Assembly (NCBI GenBank): GCA_910588465.1
Contig: CAJUOP010000009.1
Location: 15,131 to 79,130 of the forward strand
Direction: 5' to 3'
Origin: an uncultured Christensenellaceae bacterium
GTDB lineage: Bacteria > Bacillota > Clostridia > Christensenellales > Borkfalkiaceae
DNA length: 64,000 nucleotides
Of the stretch, positions 11,127-19,536 are shown in pieces (positions within the stretch are counted from its first letter, which is position 1; each line of letters starts with the position of its first letter). The translations under genes and the position numbers were made by a program. The notes under the pieces are model-generated. The model did no database searches and was not told the origin of the DNA. It worked only from the letters and a program-made list of their open reading frames with translations.

Positions 11127-11696
11127 ATGCCGCCGAAAGCGAAATTTACCAGAGAAGAGGTGATCGAAGCCGCACTCTCGATTTTGCGCGCCAAGGGACG
11201 GAGCGCGCTCACCGCGAGGGCGCTGGGCGAACGGCTGAACAGCTCCGCCCGCCCGATTTTTACGCTGTTTTCGGGAATGGACGAAATTTTAAAGGAAACG
11301 GAGCAAGCCGCGCGCAGGGTGTACGGCGAATACGTTTCCGCGGGGCTGAAGGAGAAGCTGCCCTTTAAGGGGGTGGGGCGGAGCTATCTGCGGTTTGCGC
11401 GGGAGGAGCCAAAGCTCTATCAATATCTGTTCATGCGCGAGGCGCAGGGGCTGCGCGCGGATCTGCTCCGCGAAATCGACGACAATTTCGCCGTGATTCT
11501 GCAATCGGTCACGGATGGCTACGGCTTGGATACAAAGAGCGCGGAGCGGCTCTATTTCCATTTGTGGATATACACGCAGGGCATCGCGTCGCTGATCGCT
11601 TCGCGCACGTGCGCGTTTACGGAAGAGGAAACGGACGAAATGCTGACGGAGGCGTTTATCGGATTTTTAATGAAGGCGAAAGGAGGACAAAAATGA
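11127..11696 (+). CDS. TetR-family transcriptional regulator
   Basis: 189-residue one-component regulator. The N-terminal helix-turn-helix (about residues 9-55: TREEVIEAALSILRAKGRSA through the SSARPIFTLFSGMDEI segment) is typical; the C-terminal helical domain would bind an unknown ligand and dimerise. The ATG at 11127 follows AAGGAGGG. Its stop overlaps the start of the ABC ATPase (ATGA), so the three genes 11127-13517 form one operon. Tandem palindromes just after the promoter suggest autorepression, with the transporter genes in the same regulon. The ligand may be the transporter's substrate (inference). Confidence 0.9.
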   Translation: MPPKAKFTREEVIEAALSILRAKGRSALTARALGERLNSSARPIFTLFSGMDEILKETEQAARRVYGEYVSAGLKEKLPFKGVGRSYLRFAREEPKLYQYLFMREAQGLRADLLREIDDNFAVILQSVTDGYGLDTKSAERLYFHLWIYTQGIASLIASRTCAFTEEETDEMLTEAFIGFLMKAKGGQK

Positions 11697-12385
11697 TCGC
11701 TGCGGAAAATATCGTAAAGAATTACGGCAGGGGCGAGGCGGCTTGCGCGGCGCTGAAGGGCGTTTCGCTCGAAATCGGCGCGGGGGAGTTCGCGGTCGTG
11801 CTGGGGCAGTCGGGCTCGGGCAAATCCACGCTGTTGTCCGTGCTCTCCGGCTTGGAGCGTCCCGACGGGGGTAAAGTGGTCTGCGGCGGCGAGGAGCTTA
11901 CCGCCATGAACGAAAAGCAGCTCGCCGAATTCCGCAGGCGGGAGGTGGGGTTTGTGTTTCAGCAATATTTCCTGCTTCCGCACCTTACGGTGGAGGGCAA
12001 CGTGCGCCTCTGCGCCGATCTGGTTAAGAATAAGGACTACGGCGAAATTATCCGCGCCGTGGGGCTGTGGGAAAAGCGTTCGCGCCGCCCTAAGGAGCTT
12101 TCGGGCGGGGAGCAGCAGCGGGTAAGCATTGCCCGCGCTCTCGCCAAAAAACCGAAGATTTTATTTATGGACGAACCGACGGGCGCGCTCGACGAGGAGA
12201 CGGGGCGGAGCGTGCTCGATTTGCTGAGCAGGGCGCAGCAGGAACTGGGCTTTACCGCGGTGACGGTAACGCACAATCCGTCCATAGCGGAAATGGCGGA
12301 TCGCGTCATCGTGATGAACAGCGGAAGGATCGGATCCGAACGCAAAAACGAAACCAAAAAATCTGCGTTCGAGATCGGGTGGTGA
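11693..12385 (+). CDS. ABC transporter ATP-binding protein (MacB/LolD type)
   Basis: 230-residue ABC ATPase. Walker A GQSGSGKST at 38-46, Q-loop FVFQQYFLLP, signature LSGGEQQR starting near 136, Walker B ILFMDEPTGALD near 156-167 and H-loop VTVTHN. The HLTV segment and FtsX partner place it with MacB/LolD-like mechanotransmission systems rather than importers. It overlaps tetR by four bases and is one base from the permease gene. Substrate unknown; such three-gene sets often handle antimicrobial peptides or lipids, but that is inference. Confidence 0.92.
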   Translation: MIAAENIVKNYGRGEAACAALKGVSLEIGAGEFAVVLGQSGSGKSTLLSVLSGLERPDGGKVVCGGEELTAMNEKQLAEFRRREVGFVFQQYFLLPHLTVEGNVRLCADLVKNKDYGEIIRAVGLWEKRSRRPKELSGGEQQRVSIARALAKKPKILFMDEPTGALDEETGRSVLDLLSRAQQELGFTAVTVTHNPSIAEMADRVIVMNSGRIGSERKNETKKSAFEIGW

Positions 12386-12386
12386 T

Positions 12387-13517
12387 ATGACGGTAAGCAT
12401 CAAGGACGGATTTAAGTTGTTTGGCATTGCGGTGGTCGCGTGCTGCGCGGTGTTCGTGTGTACCTTCTTTTTAAACTATTATCTCGACGCGCTCGCCGTG
12501 CGCGGCGCGGTGGCTCCGGAAGCGCTTCCTCTTTACGAGGCTCAACTGCTCTCCGCAAAGCTGACATGTCTGATCTCGGGGCTGTGTCTGCTGCTTGTGG
12601 CGGCGGTGCTGGTTGCCTTTTACGTAAAGATCTATCTGGATTTTCACGCGAAACAGATCGGGATATTAAAGGCGCTCGGCTTGCCCGATTTTAAAATCGC
12701 GTTCGGCTTTTGGGTGTTCGGGCTCAGCGTGCTTGTCGGCTGCGCCGCGGGATTTGCGGGCGGGTATGCGTTCGCGCCCGTCATTTACGAGCAGATGGGC
12801 GGAGGGGGGCTTCCCGCAGTGCCTTTGCGCTTTCATGCCGAGCTGCTGTTTTGTCTGGTGATCCTGCCCTTTGCGTGCTTTTCGGCGTACGCGGTTTTGT
12901 ATGCGTTTTTCAAATTGCGCGCCCCCGTGTCCGCGTTGCTGCGCGGGAAAGAGCAAAAAATAACCCTAAAACGTGCCCCGAAACGGGAACGTCCCTTTTT
13001 GCGCGAATTGTTTTCGCAGACGTTGGGCAGCCGTCCCGCGCTTGCGTTTTTCGTGGCGTTCGCATGCTTCTGCTTTTCCGCCATGCTGCAAATGTGCTTT
13101 GCCATGACCGAGCTGGCAAGCGAAACGATGGGGATCATGATGGGGGTCATGGGGGTGGTGCTGGCGGCGTGCTCGCTGCTGCTCGCCATGACGGCGCTCG
13201 TGCGGGGCAACGTCGAGACGATCGCCGTGATGCGCGCCTGCGGCTACGCCTTGAAGGATTACTGGGCGGCGGTGCTCGGCGGCTACCGCATTCCCGCCTA
13301 TATCGGATTCGCGGCAGGCACGCTCTATCAGTACGGGCTGTTAAAGCTGATGACGGGGCTGGTGTTTTCGGGCGTGGAGGAGATGCCCGAGTATGCGTTC
13401 GACTTCGCCGTGTTCGGCGCGGTGCTCGCCGCGTTCGCCGTGCTGTTCGAGCTGACGCTGCTTATTTTTACGCTTTCGGCGCGAAAAGCCTCCGTGCGGG
13501 AGCTGATGGCGGAATAA
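12387..13517 (+). CDS. FtsX-like ABC permease
   Basis: 376-residue membrane protein paired with the upstream ATPase. One hydrophobic segment near residues 8-28 is followed by a three-segment FtsX core (about 55-77, 105-130 and 150-175) and further segments in the C-terminal half (about 215-240, 250-275, 335-365). The motif GILKALGLPDFKI after the second segment is the usual FtsX coupling region, and AVMRACGYALKDY is its counterpart in the second half. The large extracellular domain of classical MacB is absent, so this is a compact variant, likely a homodimer. It begins one base after the ATPase stop. Confidence 0.85.
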   Translation: MTVSIKDGFKLFGIAVVACCAVFVCTFFLNYYLDALAVRGAVAPEALPLYEAQLLSAKLTCLISGLCLLLVAAVLVAFYVKIYLDFHAKQIGILKALGLPDFKIAFGFWVFGLSVLVGCAAGFAGGYAFAPVIYEQMGGGGLPAVPLRFHAELLFCLVILPFACFSAYAVLYAFFKLRAPVSALLRGKEQKITLKRAPKRERPFLRELFSQTLGSRPALAFFVAFACFCFSAMLQMCFAMTELASETMGIMMGVMGVVLAACSLLLAMTALVRGNVETIAVMRACGYALKDYWAAVLGGYRIPAYIGFAAGTLYQYGLLKLMTGLVFSGVEEMPEYAFDFAVFGAVLAAFAVLFELTLLIFTLSARKASVRELMAE

Positions 13518-13596
13518 TTTTAAGGAAAGGGGCGCGGGCTTTCGCCCTAACGCGAAAGTGCAATTTGTAATATCCCCCCACCGCAAACGGTAAAAC

Positions 13597-13629
13597 AAGG
13601 CGTGTAAGGCGATTTACGCGCCTTTTTTG
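13597..13629 (+). terminator. Intrinsic terminator after the TetR-ABC operon
   Basis: AGGCGTGTAA (13598-13607) pairs with TTACGCGCCT (13614-13623) with one G-T wobble, followed by six T. Confidence 0.7.
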
Positions 13630-13671
13630 CGTTTCGTGCGGCAAAATTCGACCGAAATTCAACAAAAATAC

Positions 13672-13700
13672 TGTACATTTTTTTGCGGATATGCTATAAT
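13672..13700 (+). promoter_or_regulatory. Sigma-A promoter of gyrBA
   Basis: TGTACA (13672-13677), 17 bases, TATAAT (13695-13700) with an extended TG at the usual position. About 90 bases of leader follow before gyrB. Confidence 0.75.
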
Positions 13701-13792
13701 AAAGGAACAAAGATGGGTAAGAAACGGAGCAGAGGGCGGAACGCAGCAACCTGCAAACGAAAAGAGAAATAAAACGAAACGGCGAGGTTAAT

Positions 13793-15706
13793 ATGGCGGA
13801 AAAAGTAGAAGGCGTTTACGGCGCGGAACAAATACAGGTTCTCGACGGATTGGAGCATATCCGCAAGCGCCCGGGAATGTACATCAGTTCTACGGACGAG
13901 CGGGGCTTGCACCATCTGGTAAGCGAAGTAGTCGACAACTCGATCGACGAGGCGCTGGCGGGCTATTGCGACTGCGTAAACGTCACCGTGAATCGCGACG
14001 GCTCCTGCACGGTAGAGGACAATGGGCGCGGGATCCCCACGGCGATCCACCCCAAGGAGGGGATCTCTACCGTGGAAGTCGTCTTTACCAAGGTGAACGC
14101 GGGCGGCAAGTTCGGCGGCGATTCGGGCTACAAGGTTTCCAGTGGTCTGCACGGCGTGGGCGTGAAGGCGGTGAACGCGCTTTCAGAGTGGCTGGAAGCG
14201 GAGGTCTGCCAGAACGGTCACGTTTATAAGCAGGTATACAACCGCGGCGTGCCCCAGCGCCCCCTGCAAATTATCGGCGACACGCAAAAGACGGGAACGA
14301 AGGTGACCTTTTTCCCCGACGCGGAAATTTTCGAAACGATCGTATTCAAATACGAGACGTTGAAGGTCCGCTTAAAGGAGCTCGCCTTTTTAAACAAGGG
14401 ATTAAAAATCACGCTCACTGACAACCGCGGCGAAACGCCCAAAACGGACAGCTTCTGCTACGAGGGCGGGATCCGCGAGCTGGTCGAGGAGATCAACCGC
14501 GCCAACAGCGTGCTCTTTCCCGAACCGCTTTATTTCGAAGCGCAGGAGGGAACCACGGTTTGCGAAATCGCGCTGCAATACAACGAGAGCTATAACGAGG
14601 TGATTTATTCTTACGCCAACAACGTAAACACCATCGACGGCGGAACGCATATCGAGGGCTTGAAGCTCGCGCTCACCAAGGTGATAAACGACGCAGGCAG
14701 AAAGCTGAATATATTAAAGGAGAGCGACAGGCTCACGGGCGAGGACGTGCGCGAGGGCATTACCGCCGTGGTTTCGGTTAAGCTGGAAAACGCACAGTTC
14801 GAATCGCAGACCAAGGACAAGCTGAACAACAGCTTTGTGCGCCCGTTCGTGAGCAAGTGCGTTGCCGAGCGGTTCGGCACGTATATCGAGGAACATCCCG
14901 CGGAGGCGCGCGAGCTGGTGCTGCGCTGCATTACGGCGCAAAAGGCGAGGGACGCCGCGCGCAACGCACGCGAGCTTACCCGCCGTAAGGGCGTGCTGGA
15001 AAGCACCACCCTTCCCGGAAAACTCGCCGACTGTTCGGACAAGCGCCCCGAGCTGTGCGAAATTTACATTGTAGAGGGCGACTCGGCAGGCGGAACGGCG
15101 AAGCAGGGACGGGACAGAAGATTTCAGGCGATTCTGCCTCTGCGCGGAAAGATTCTCAACGTGGAAAAGGTGCGCTTAAACCGCGTGCTCGAAAACAACG
15201 AGATCAAGGCGATGATCACCGCGTTCGGCTGCGGCATTTTGGACGACTTCGACGAGAGCAAGCTCCGTTACGACCGAATCATTTCCATGACCGATGCCGA
15301 CGTAGACGGCGCGCATATCCGTATTCTGCTGTTAACCTTCCTCTTCCGCTATATGCGTCCCTTAATCGAGCACGGGCACGTGTATTCCGCCATGCCTCCG
15401 CTGTATAAAGCGAGCGTAAAGGGCAAGGAGGACGTGTATCTGTATTCGGAGGAGGAGAAAATCGCCTACGACGCGCTGAACAACAATAAGGTGGAATATC
15501 AGCGTTACAAGGGCTTGGGCGAGATGAGCACCGAACAGCTGTGGGATACCACCATGAATCCCGCCACCCGCACGCTGGTGCGCATCAGCATGAAGGACGC
15601 GATCGAGGCGGACAAAATGTTTACGATCCTCATGGGCGAAAGCCCCGCGCTGCGCCGCAAGTTTATCGAAGAGAACGCGACGCTCGTAACCGATCTGGAC
15701 GTATAA
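13793..15706 (+). CDS. gyrB: DNA gyrase subunit B
   Basis: ATPase subunit of gyrase, 637 residues. The GHKL ATP site is clear (EVVDNSIDEALAG, VEDNGRGIP, GGKFGG...SGLHGVG), then the transducer, the TOPRIM domain (YIVEGDSAGG; TDADVDGAHI) and the conserved tail (YQRYKGLGEMS, MNPATRTL). The RGIP and KRPGMYI segments favour GyrB over ParE, and the 18-base gap to gyrA supports one operon. The gene is not near dnaA in this window. No unusual change seen in the quinolone-associated region (PLRGKILNVEK is intact). Confidence 0.97.
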   Translation: MAEKVEGVYGAEQIQVLDGLEHIRKRPGMYISSTDERGLHHLVSEVVDNSIDEALAGYCDCVNVTVNRDGSCTVEDNGRGIPTAIHPKEGISTVEVVFTKVNAGGKFGGDSGYKVSSGLHGVGVKAVNALSEWLEAEVCQNGHVYKQVYNRGVPQRPLQIIGDTQKTGTKVTFFPDAEIFETIVFKYETLKVRLKELAFLNKGLKITLTDNRGETPKTDSFCYEGGIRELVEEINRANSVLFPEPLYFEAQEGTTVCEIALQYNESYNEVIYSYANNVNTIDGGTHIEGLKLALTKVINDAGRKLNILKESDRLTGEDVREGITAVVSVKLENAQFESQTKDKLNNSFVRPFVSKCVAERFGTYIEEHPAEARELVLRCITAQKARDAARNARELTRRKGVLESTTLPGKLADCSDKRPELCEIYIVEGDSAGGTAKQGRDRRFQAILPLRGKILNVEKVRLNRVLENNEIKAMITAFGCGILDDFDESKLRYDRIISMTDADVDGAHIRILLLTFLFRYMRPLIEHGHVYSAMPPLYKASVKGKEDVYLYSEEEKIAYDALNNNKVEYQRYKGLGEMSTEQLWDTTMNPATRTLVRISMKDAIEADKMFTILMGESPALRRKFIEENATLVTDLDV

Positions 15707-15724
15707 AAAATAAGGAAAAAAGTT

Positions 15725-18322
15725 ATGGCGAAAAAAGAAACGAGTCCCGAGTTGACCGAAGAATTTAAAAAGACGCTCGAAATGACAAAGATCCTCGACA
15801 TGGAGGTGGACGACGAGTTAAAGCGTTCGTTCATTTCCTACGCGATGGCGGTAAACAAGAGCCGCGCCATTCCCGACGTGCGCGACGGGTTAAAGCCCGT
15901 GCACCGCAGAATTTTGTTTTCGATGCACGAAATGGGACTGTATAACGACAAGTCTTACCGCAAGTGCGCGCGTATCGTCGGCGACGTTCTGGGTAAATAT
16001 CACCCGCACGGCGATTCGTCCGTTTACGACGCGCTCGTTCGCCTTGCGCAGGACTTCTCCATTAACTTCCCGCTTGTCGACGGGCACGGAAACTTCGGCT
16101 CCGTCGACGGAGACCCCCCTGCGGCAATGCGTTACACCGAAGCCCGCTTGACCAAGCTTGCGGCGGAAATGCTGCGCGATCTCGATAAGGAGACGGTGGA
16201 TTTCTTTCCCAACTTCGACGGCAACGAAATGGAGCCCGCGGTATTAACGGCGCGCTTCCCCAACCTGCTCGTAAACGGTTCGGACGGTATCGCGGTCGGT
16301 ATGGCGACCAACATTCCCCCGCACAATCTGGCGGAGGTCATCGACGGCACGATTGCGCTGATCGATAATCCCGAGATCACCGTGGACGAGCTGATGAACT
16401 ACGTGCCCGCGCCCGACTTCCCCACGGGCGGCATTATTATGGGCAGAAGCGGGATCCGCAAGGCGTACCGCACGGGACAGGGAAATATCGTGATCCGTAG
16501 CAAGTGCGAAATAGAGGAGCACGGCTCGGGCGGCAACCTGCGCTCGCGCATCGTGGTAACGGAAATTCCCTATCAGGTTAACAAGGCGCAGCTCATCGAG
16601 ACGATCGCCAACATGGTGCGCGACAAGCGGCTGGAAGGCATTTCGGATATCCGCGAGGAGTCGGGCAGAGAGGGGATGCGCATTGTGATCGAGTGTAAAA
16701 AGGATGCCAACGCGCAGGTAGTGTTAAACTCGCTGTACAAGCATACCAACTTGCAGATTTCGGACGGGATCATTCTGCTTGCGCTGGTCGAAAACGGCAC
16801 CGAGCCCAAGGTGCTGAATCTGCGCGAAATTTTAAGCTATTATCTGGCGCACCAGAAGGAAGTTATCGTCCGCCGCACGCGGTACGATTTGAACAAGACG
16901 GAGGAGCGCGCGCATATCGTAGAGGGGCTCGTGCTCGCGCTTGCCAATATCGACGAAGTAATTAAAATCATCAAGGAATCGAAGGACAAGTACGAGGCGA
17001 CGGCAAAGCTCACGACAGCGTTCGAGCTTTCGGAAAAGCAGGCGAACGCCATTTTGGAAATGCGTCTGCAACGGCTCACCTCGCTCGAGGTGGAAAAGCT
17101 CCGCGAAGAGCTCGCCGCTTTGCACGCGACCATTGCCGATTTAAAGGACATTCTCGCCAACGAGGCGCGCGTATTCGAAATTATACGTAACGATCTTCTT
17201 ACGATCAAAGCGAAATACCCTTCCGAGCGCAGAACGGAAATTTCGGTCGACTTTGGCGAAATCGAGGACGAGGACCTCATCGACGAAGAGGACGTCGTCA
17301 TTTCGATGACGCACGGCGGATATATCAAGCGTTTCCCCGTGGCGGAATACCGCGCGCAGCACCGCGGCGGCGTGGGCATTACGGGGCACAAGCCCAAAGA
17401 GGACGACTTTGTGGAGCAGATGTTCGTCTGCAATACGCACAAGCCCATTCTGTTCTTCTCCAACTTCGGCAAGGTGTATTCGATCAAGGGCTATCAGGTG
17501 CCCGAAGCCAACCGCACGGCGCGCGGCAGAGCCGTCGTGAATATCTTGCAGCTTTCCGCGGGCGAAAAAATCGCAGCCATGCTTCCAATGGAAGAGGACG
17601 GCGAGGGCTTCCTGGTCATGGCGACCAAGAACGGACTGATCAAAAAGACGGCGACGAGCGAGTTCGCGCACATTCTCCGCAGCGGAAAAATCGCCATCAA
17701 GATCGTGGACGGCGACGAGCTGATATCGGTGCAATTCGCGCGCGGAGACGACGAAATTATTATCGCCAGCCGTTCGGGCAAGTGTATCCGCTTCCCCGAG
17801 ACGGACGTGCGCCCGATGGGGCGCGACACCATGGGCGTGCGCGCCATAAACCTTACGGGCAAGGACGACGTGGTGGATATGCTCGTGTTAAAGGAAGGCT
17901 TCGATATTTTAACCGTTTCCGAAAAAGGCTTCGGCAAGCGAACCGATCCCGCCGATTACAGAGTGCAGTCCCGCGCGGGCAAGGGCATTAAAGCCGGCGT
18001 GTTTAACGAGCGCACGGGAAAACTGGTAAACATGAAGCTTGTGAACGACGAGCTGGACGTAATGCTGGTTTCGTCTTTGGGGATCGTGATAAGAATGCAC
18101 GGGGAATCCATTTCCAAAATCGGGCGCAATACGCGCGGCGTAAGGCTGATGAATATTCGCGGCGGCGCGGTGGCGACGGTTGCCATTACGGAAAAGGACG
18201 AGGAAGCGGAAGTGACCGCACCCGAAGAGACTGCGGCGGATCTTCCGCCCGAAGAGCTTGCAGGCGAACCCGATGCCGCGGAAGAGACGGCAGAGACGAC
18301 CGAAACGAATTCGGAAGAGTAA
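15725..18322 (+). CDS. gyrA: DNA gyrase subunit A
   Basis: Breakage-reunion subunit of gyrase, 865 residues. The N-terminal region carries SRAIPDVRDGLKPVHRRIL and the quinolone-determining segment HPHGDSSVYDALVR, with serine and aspartate at the classical sensitivity positions; the catalytic tyrosine lies in MRYTEARLTK. The C-terminal six-blade wrapping domain follows, with a degenerate GyrA box (QHRGGVG instead of the Q-R/K-RGG-R/K-G consensus). The protein ends in an acidic tail of about 40 residues rich in Glu and Ala. Operon with gyrB. Confidence 0.97.
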   Translation: MAKKETSPELTEEFKKTLEMTKILDMEVDDELKRSFISYAMAVNKSRAIPDVRDGLKPVHRRILFSMHEMGLYNDKSYRKCARIVGDVLGKYHPHGDSSVYDALVRLAQDFSINFPLVDGHGNFGSVDGDPPAAMRYTEARLTKLAAEMLRDLDKETVDFFPNFDGNEMEPAVLTARFPNLLVNGSDGIAVGMATNIPPHNLAEVIDGTIALIDNPEITVDELMNYVPAPDFPTGGIIMGRSGIRKAYRTGQGNIVIRSKCEIEEHGSGGNLRSRIVVTEIPYQVNKAQLIETIANMVRDKRLEGISDIREESGREGMRIVIECKKDANAQVVLNSLYKHTNLQISDGIILLALVENGTEPKVLNLREILSYYLAHQKEVIVRRTRYDLNKTEERAHIVEGLVLALANIDEVIKIIKESKDKYEATAKLTTAFELSEKQANAILEMRLQRLTSLEVEKLREELAALHATIADLKDILANEARVFEIIRNDLLTIKAKYPSERRTEISVDFGEIEDEDLIDEEDVVISMTHGGYIKRFPVAEYRAQHRGGVGITGHKPKEDDFVEQMFVCNTHKPILFFSNFGKVYSIKGYQVPEANRTARGRAVVNILQLSAGEKIAAMLPMEEDGEGFLVMATKNGLIKKTATSEFAHILRSGKIAIKIVDGDELISVQFARGDDEIIIASRSGKCIRFPETDVRPMGRDTMGVRAINLTGKDDVVDMLVLKEGFDILTVSEKGFGKRTDPADYRVQSRAGKGIKAGVFNERTGKLVNMKLVNDELDVMLVSSLGIVIRMHGESISKIGRNTRGVRLMNIRGGAVATVAITEKDEEAEVTAPEETAADLPPEELAGEPDAAEETAETTETNSEE

Positions 18323-18341
18323 GATAAGAATAAAGAGTGCG

Positions 18342-18372
18342 CCGCCCCGAGGATTCCTCGGGGCGGTTGTTT
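18342..18372 (+). terminator. Intrinsic terminator after gyrA
   Basis: Perfect 11-bp stem CCGCCCCGAGG/CCTCGGGGCGG (18342-18352 and 18356-18366), loop ATT, then TTGTTT. Confidence 0.9.
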
Positions 18373-18377
18373 ATGTT

Positions 18378-18430
18378 ATGCTGAGCACAATGGGATTCTC
18401 GCGGTCGCATTCGCTCCCTCAGAATGACAG
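18378..18430. repeat. Dispersed repeat (copy 3)
   Basis: GGGATTCTCGCGGTCGCAT then CTCCCTCAGAATGACAG, the single-arm form of the family, between the gyrA terminator and the first XRE islet. Confidence 0.75.
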
Positions 18431-18474
18431 GAGCGGCGGGGCAAAACGACAATTTAATTTGTCAACTTGCACTG

Positions 18475-18756
18475 TTATTTCTCTTCGGCAAAAAGTTTTT
18501 GCAACTCTATTCCAATTTCTATGCCCAGACTAAGCGCATGAACTTTCAATTCTCTGTGAACGTAATCCAAACGATTCACTATCGCCGTTTCGAACAGCGC
18601 CAACAATTTTTGTTGGTCTTTGTTTAAAATTTTTATTAACTTCTCTTTGCGCTCGTGCGCCCGGTTGGCTGCGTAATCATCGTGTTCCTCAATGTACTCC
18701 CGCAGAGGAATAAAGTAAGCCTTATCCAATAAGTCAAATAAAACAGAATCCGTCAT
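18475..18756 (-). CDS. Small helical protein of XRE module A (DUF6809-like)
   Basis: 93-residue soluble protein, charged and predicted almost wholly helical, with no signal peptide. Its C-terminal pattern (LGIEIGIEL) matches that of the protein at 24614-24892 (FGILLGMDIL), and both resemble from memory the small Clostridia family DUF6809; that name is tentative. I chose the ATG at 18756, which follows GGAGAAAC, over an upstream TTG-rich extension. It diverges from the XRE gene at 18860 and has a perfect consensus promoter with palindromes on both sides of the start site. Function unknown. A decayed copy lies at 19106-19215. Confidence 0.7.
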   Translation of the reverse strand: MTDSVLFDLLDKAYFIPLREYIEEHDDYAANRAHERKEKLIKILNKDQQKLLALFETAIVNRLDYVHRELKVHALSLGIEIGIELQKLFAEEK

Positions 18757-18770
18757 AAGTTTCTCCTTTA

Positions 18771-18800
18771 CTAAAAGTAGCAGCATACTGCTACTTTTAG
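18771..18800. promoter_or_regulatory. 30-bp palindromic operator of module A
   Basis: CTAAAAGTAGCAG (18771-18783), four bases, CTGCTACTTTTAG (18788-18800): 13-bp perfect arms between the minus-strand start site and the ribosome site of the small gene. Confidence 0.75.
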
Positions 18801-18802
18801 TT

Positions 18803-18831
18803 ATTATAGCAATAAAATGCTATAATGTCAA
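18803..18831 (-). promoter_or_regulatory. Consensus sigma-A promoter of module A, with symmetric -10 elements
   Basis: On the minus strand TTGACA (18831-18826), 17 bases, TATAAT (18808-18803). On the plus strand TATAAT occurs at 18821-18826, so ATTATAGCA/TGCTATAAT (18803-18811 and 18818-18826) form a second palindrome containing the -10s of both directions. Confidence 0.85.
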
Positions 18832-18859
18832 ATGAAAAATAAAGAAAGGAGAAAATAAT

Positions 18860-19069
18860 TTGAAAATAATTTTTGCAGAACGGCTAAAAAAATTAATGCT
18901 GGAATCTTCACTTACGCAAGTACAGTTAGCAAAAAAAATAGGCGGGAAACAAAATACAATTAGTGCATGGTTGCTTGGAAAGAATGAACCGAGCATTACG
19001 TATTTGTGGAAGCTAGCCGATTTTTTTGATGTTGACATAGATTATTTGGTCGGAAGAAAAAGCGATTAA
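18860..19069 (+). CDS. Cro/CI-type XRE regulator of module A
   Basis: 69-residue protein that is essentially one HTH_3 domain: LTQVQLAKKIGGKQNTISAW is the helix-turn-helix and the domain ends with the DYLVGRKSD signature common to all four modules. The start is TTG at 18860, seven bases after AAGGAG; no ATG fits. It is divergent from the small helical gene at 18756 and is the natural candidate to bind the palindromes between them. Base composition is much more AT-rich than neighbouring gyrA, pointing to foreign or phage-like origin. It has no effector domain. Confidence 0.85.
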   Translation: MKIIFAERLKKLMLESSLTQVQLAKKIGGKQNTISAWLLGKNEPSITYLWKLADFFDVDIDYLVGRKSD

Positions 19070-19105
19070 ACATAAGGCGATTCCTCGACCACGCTACTTC
19101 GCGCA

Positions 19106-19215
19106 TTGTGCTCGTGTGCCCAGTTGTCTGCGTAGTCATCGTATTGTTCAATATATTCGCGTAGCGGAATAAATTAAGCCTTATCCAATAAGTCAAATAA
19201 AACAGAATCCGTCAT
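19106..19215 (-). pseudogene. Decayed copy of the module A small gene
   Basis: From the ribosome site (near 19222) to about 19106 the minus strand is closely similar to the start of the 18756 gene, including an identical MTDSVLFDLLDKA. Codon 14 is TAA where the intact gene has TAC (Tyr). After the AHE codons the homology stops and sequence of the dispersed-repeat composite (ACTTCGCGC...GCTCGTG) takes over. The gene is thus interrupted by a nonsense change and truncated by repeat sequence. Its promoter and operator are intact, as is the divergent regulator. Confidence 0.8.
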
Positions 19216-19235
19216 AAGTTTCTCCTTTTAAAACA

Positions 19236-19264
19236 ATTATATCACAAATTGTGATTATTGTCAA
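19236..19264 (-). promoter_or_regulatory. Consensus promoter of module B with operator in the spacer
   Basis: Minus strand TTGACA (19264-19259), 17 bases, TATAAT (19241-19236). The palindrome ATCACAAATTGTGAT (19241-19255, 7+1+7) lies in the spacer. A related half-palindrome CTCAAATTGAG lies at 19268-19278. Confidence 0.85.
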
Positions 19265-19283
19265 CATCTCAAATTGAGTTATT

Positions 19284-19289
19284 TATAAT
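19284..19289 (+). promoter_or_regulatory. -10 element of the module B regulator, leaderless arrangement
   Basis: TATAAT ends six bases before the ATG at 19296, so the transcript probably starts at the start codon. No ribosome site precedes the gene. The -35 is weak. Confidence 0.55.
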
Positions 19290-19295
19290 TTTATT

Positions 19296-19520
19296 ATGGA
19301 AATTTTAAAACGGTTGTACGAATTAAGGCGCGATAGCAATAAAACACAACAAGACATTGCAAGTTATTTAAACATAAAGCAAAATACTTATTCGCAGTAT
19401 GAAAACGGACAACGGCAATTGTCGATAGATGTGTTAATAAAATTAGCGCAATATTACAATGTTTCTACTGATTATATTTTAAACTTAACAGATGAAGAGA
19501 TACGTTATCCGTTAAAATAG
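19296..19520 (+). CDS. Cro/CI-type XRE regulator of module B
   Basis: 74-residue single-domain XRE protein: KTQQDIASYLNIKQNTYSQY is the helix-turn-helix, followed by the module-typical YYNVSTDYIL end and a short charged tail. The ATG at 19296 lacks a Shine-Dalgarno sequence and sits at the predicted transcription start, as in lambda cI expressed from its maintenance promoter (known comparison). Its divergent partner is the pseudogene at 19215. The two modules appear to be a tandem duplication of the small gene with a different regulator, since the A and B regulators are only distantly alike. AT-rich composition. Confidence 0.85.
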   Translation: MEILKRLYELRRDSNKTQQDIASYLNIKQNTYSQYENGQRQLSIDVLIKLAQYYNVSTDYILNLTDEEIRYPLK

Positions 19521-19536
19521 AATTTATAACCGTGCA

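Noticed and set aside
13521..13560. Small RNA or second hairpin after the FtsX permease gene
   Set aside because: Only an imperfect GGGCGCGGGC/GCCC pairing with no T-run; the real terminator is at 13597-13629.
18475..19069. Classical toxin-antitoxin pair
   Set aside because: TA genes are usually co-directional and co-transcribed; here the genes diverge and the small protein has no toxin motif. Kept as a regulatory module of unknown role.
18475..19520. Prophage remnant
   Set aside because: Only regulators and small genes; no integrase, structural or lysis genes and no attachment duplication seen.
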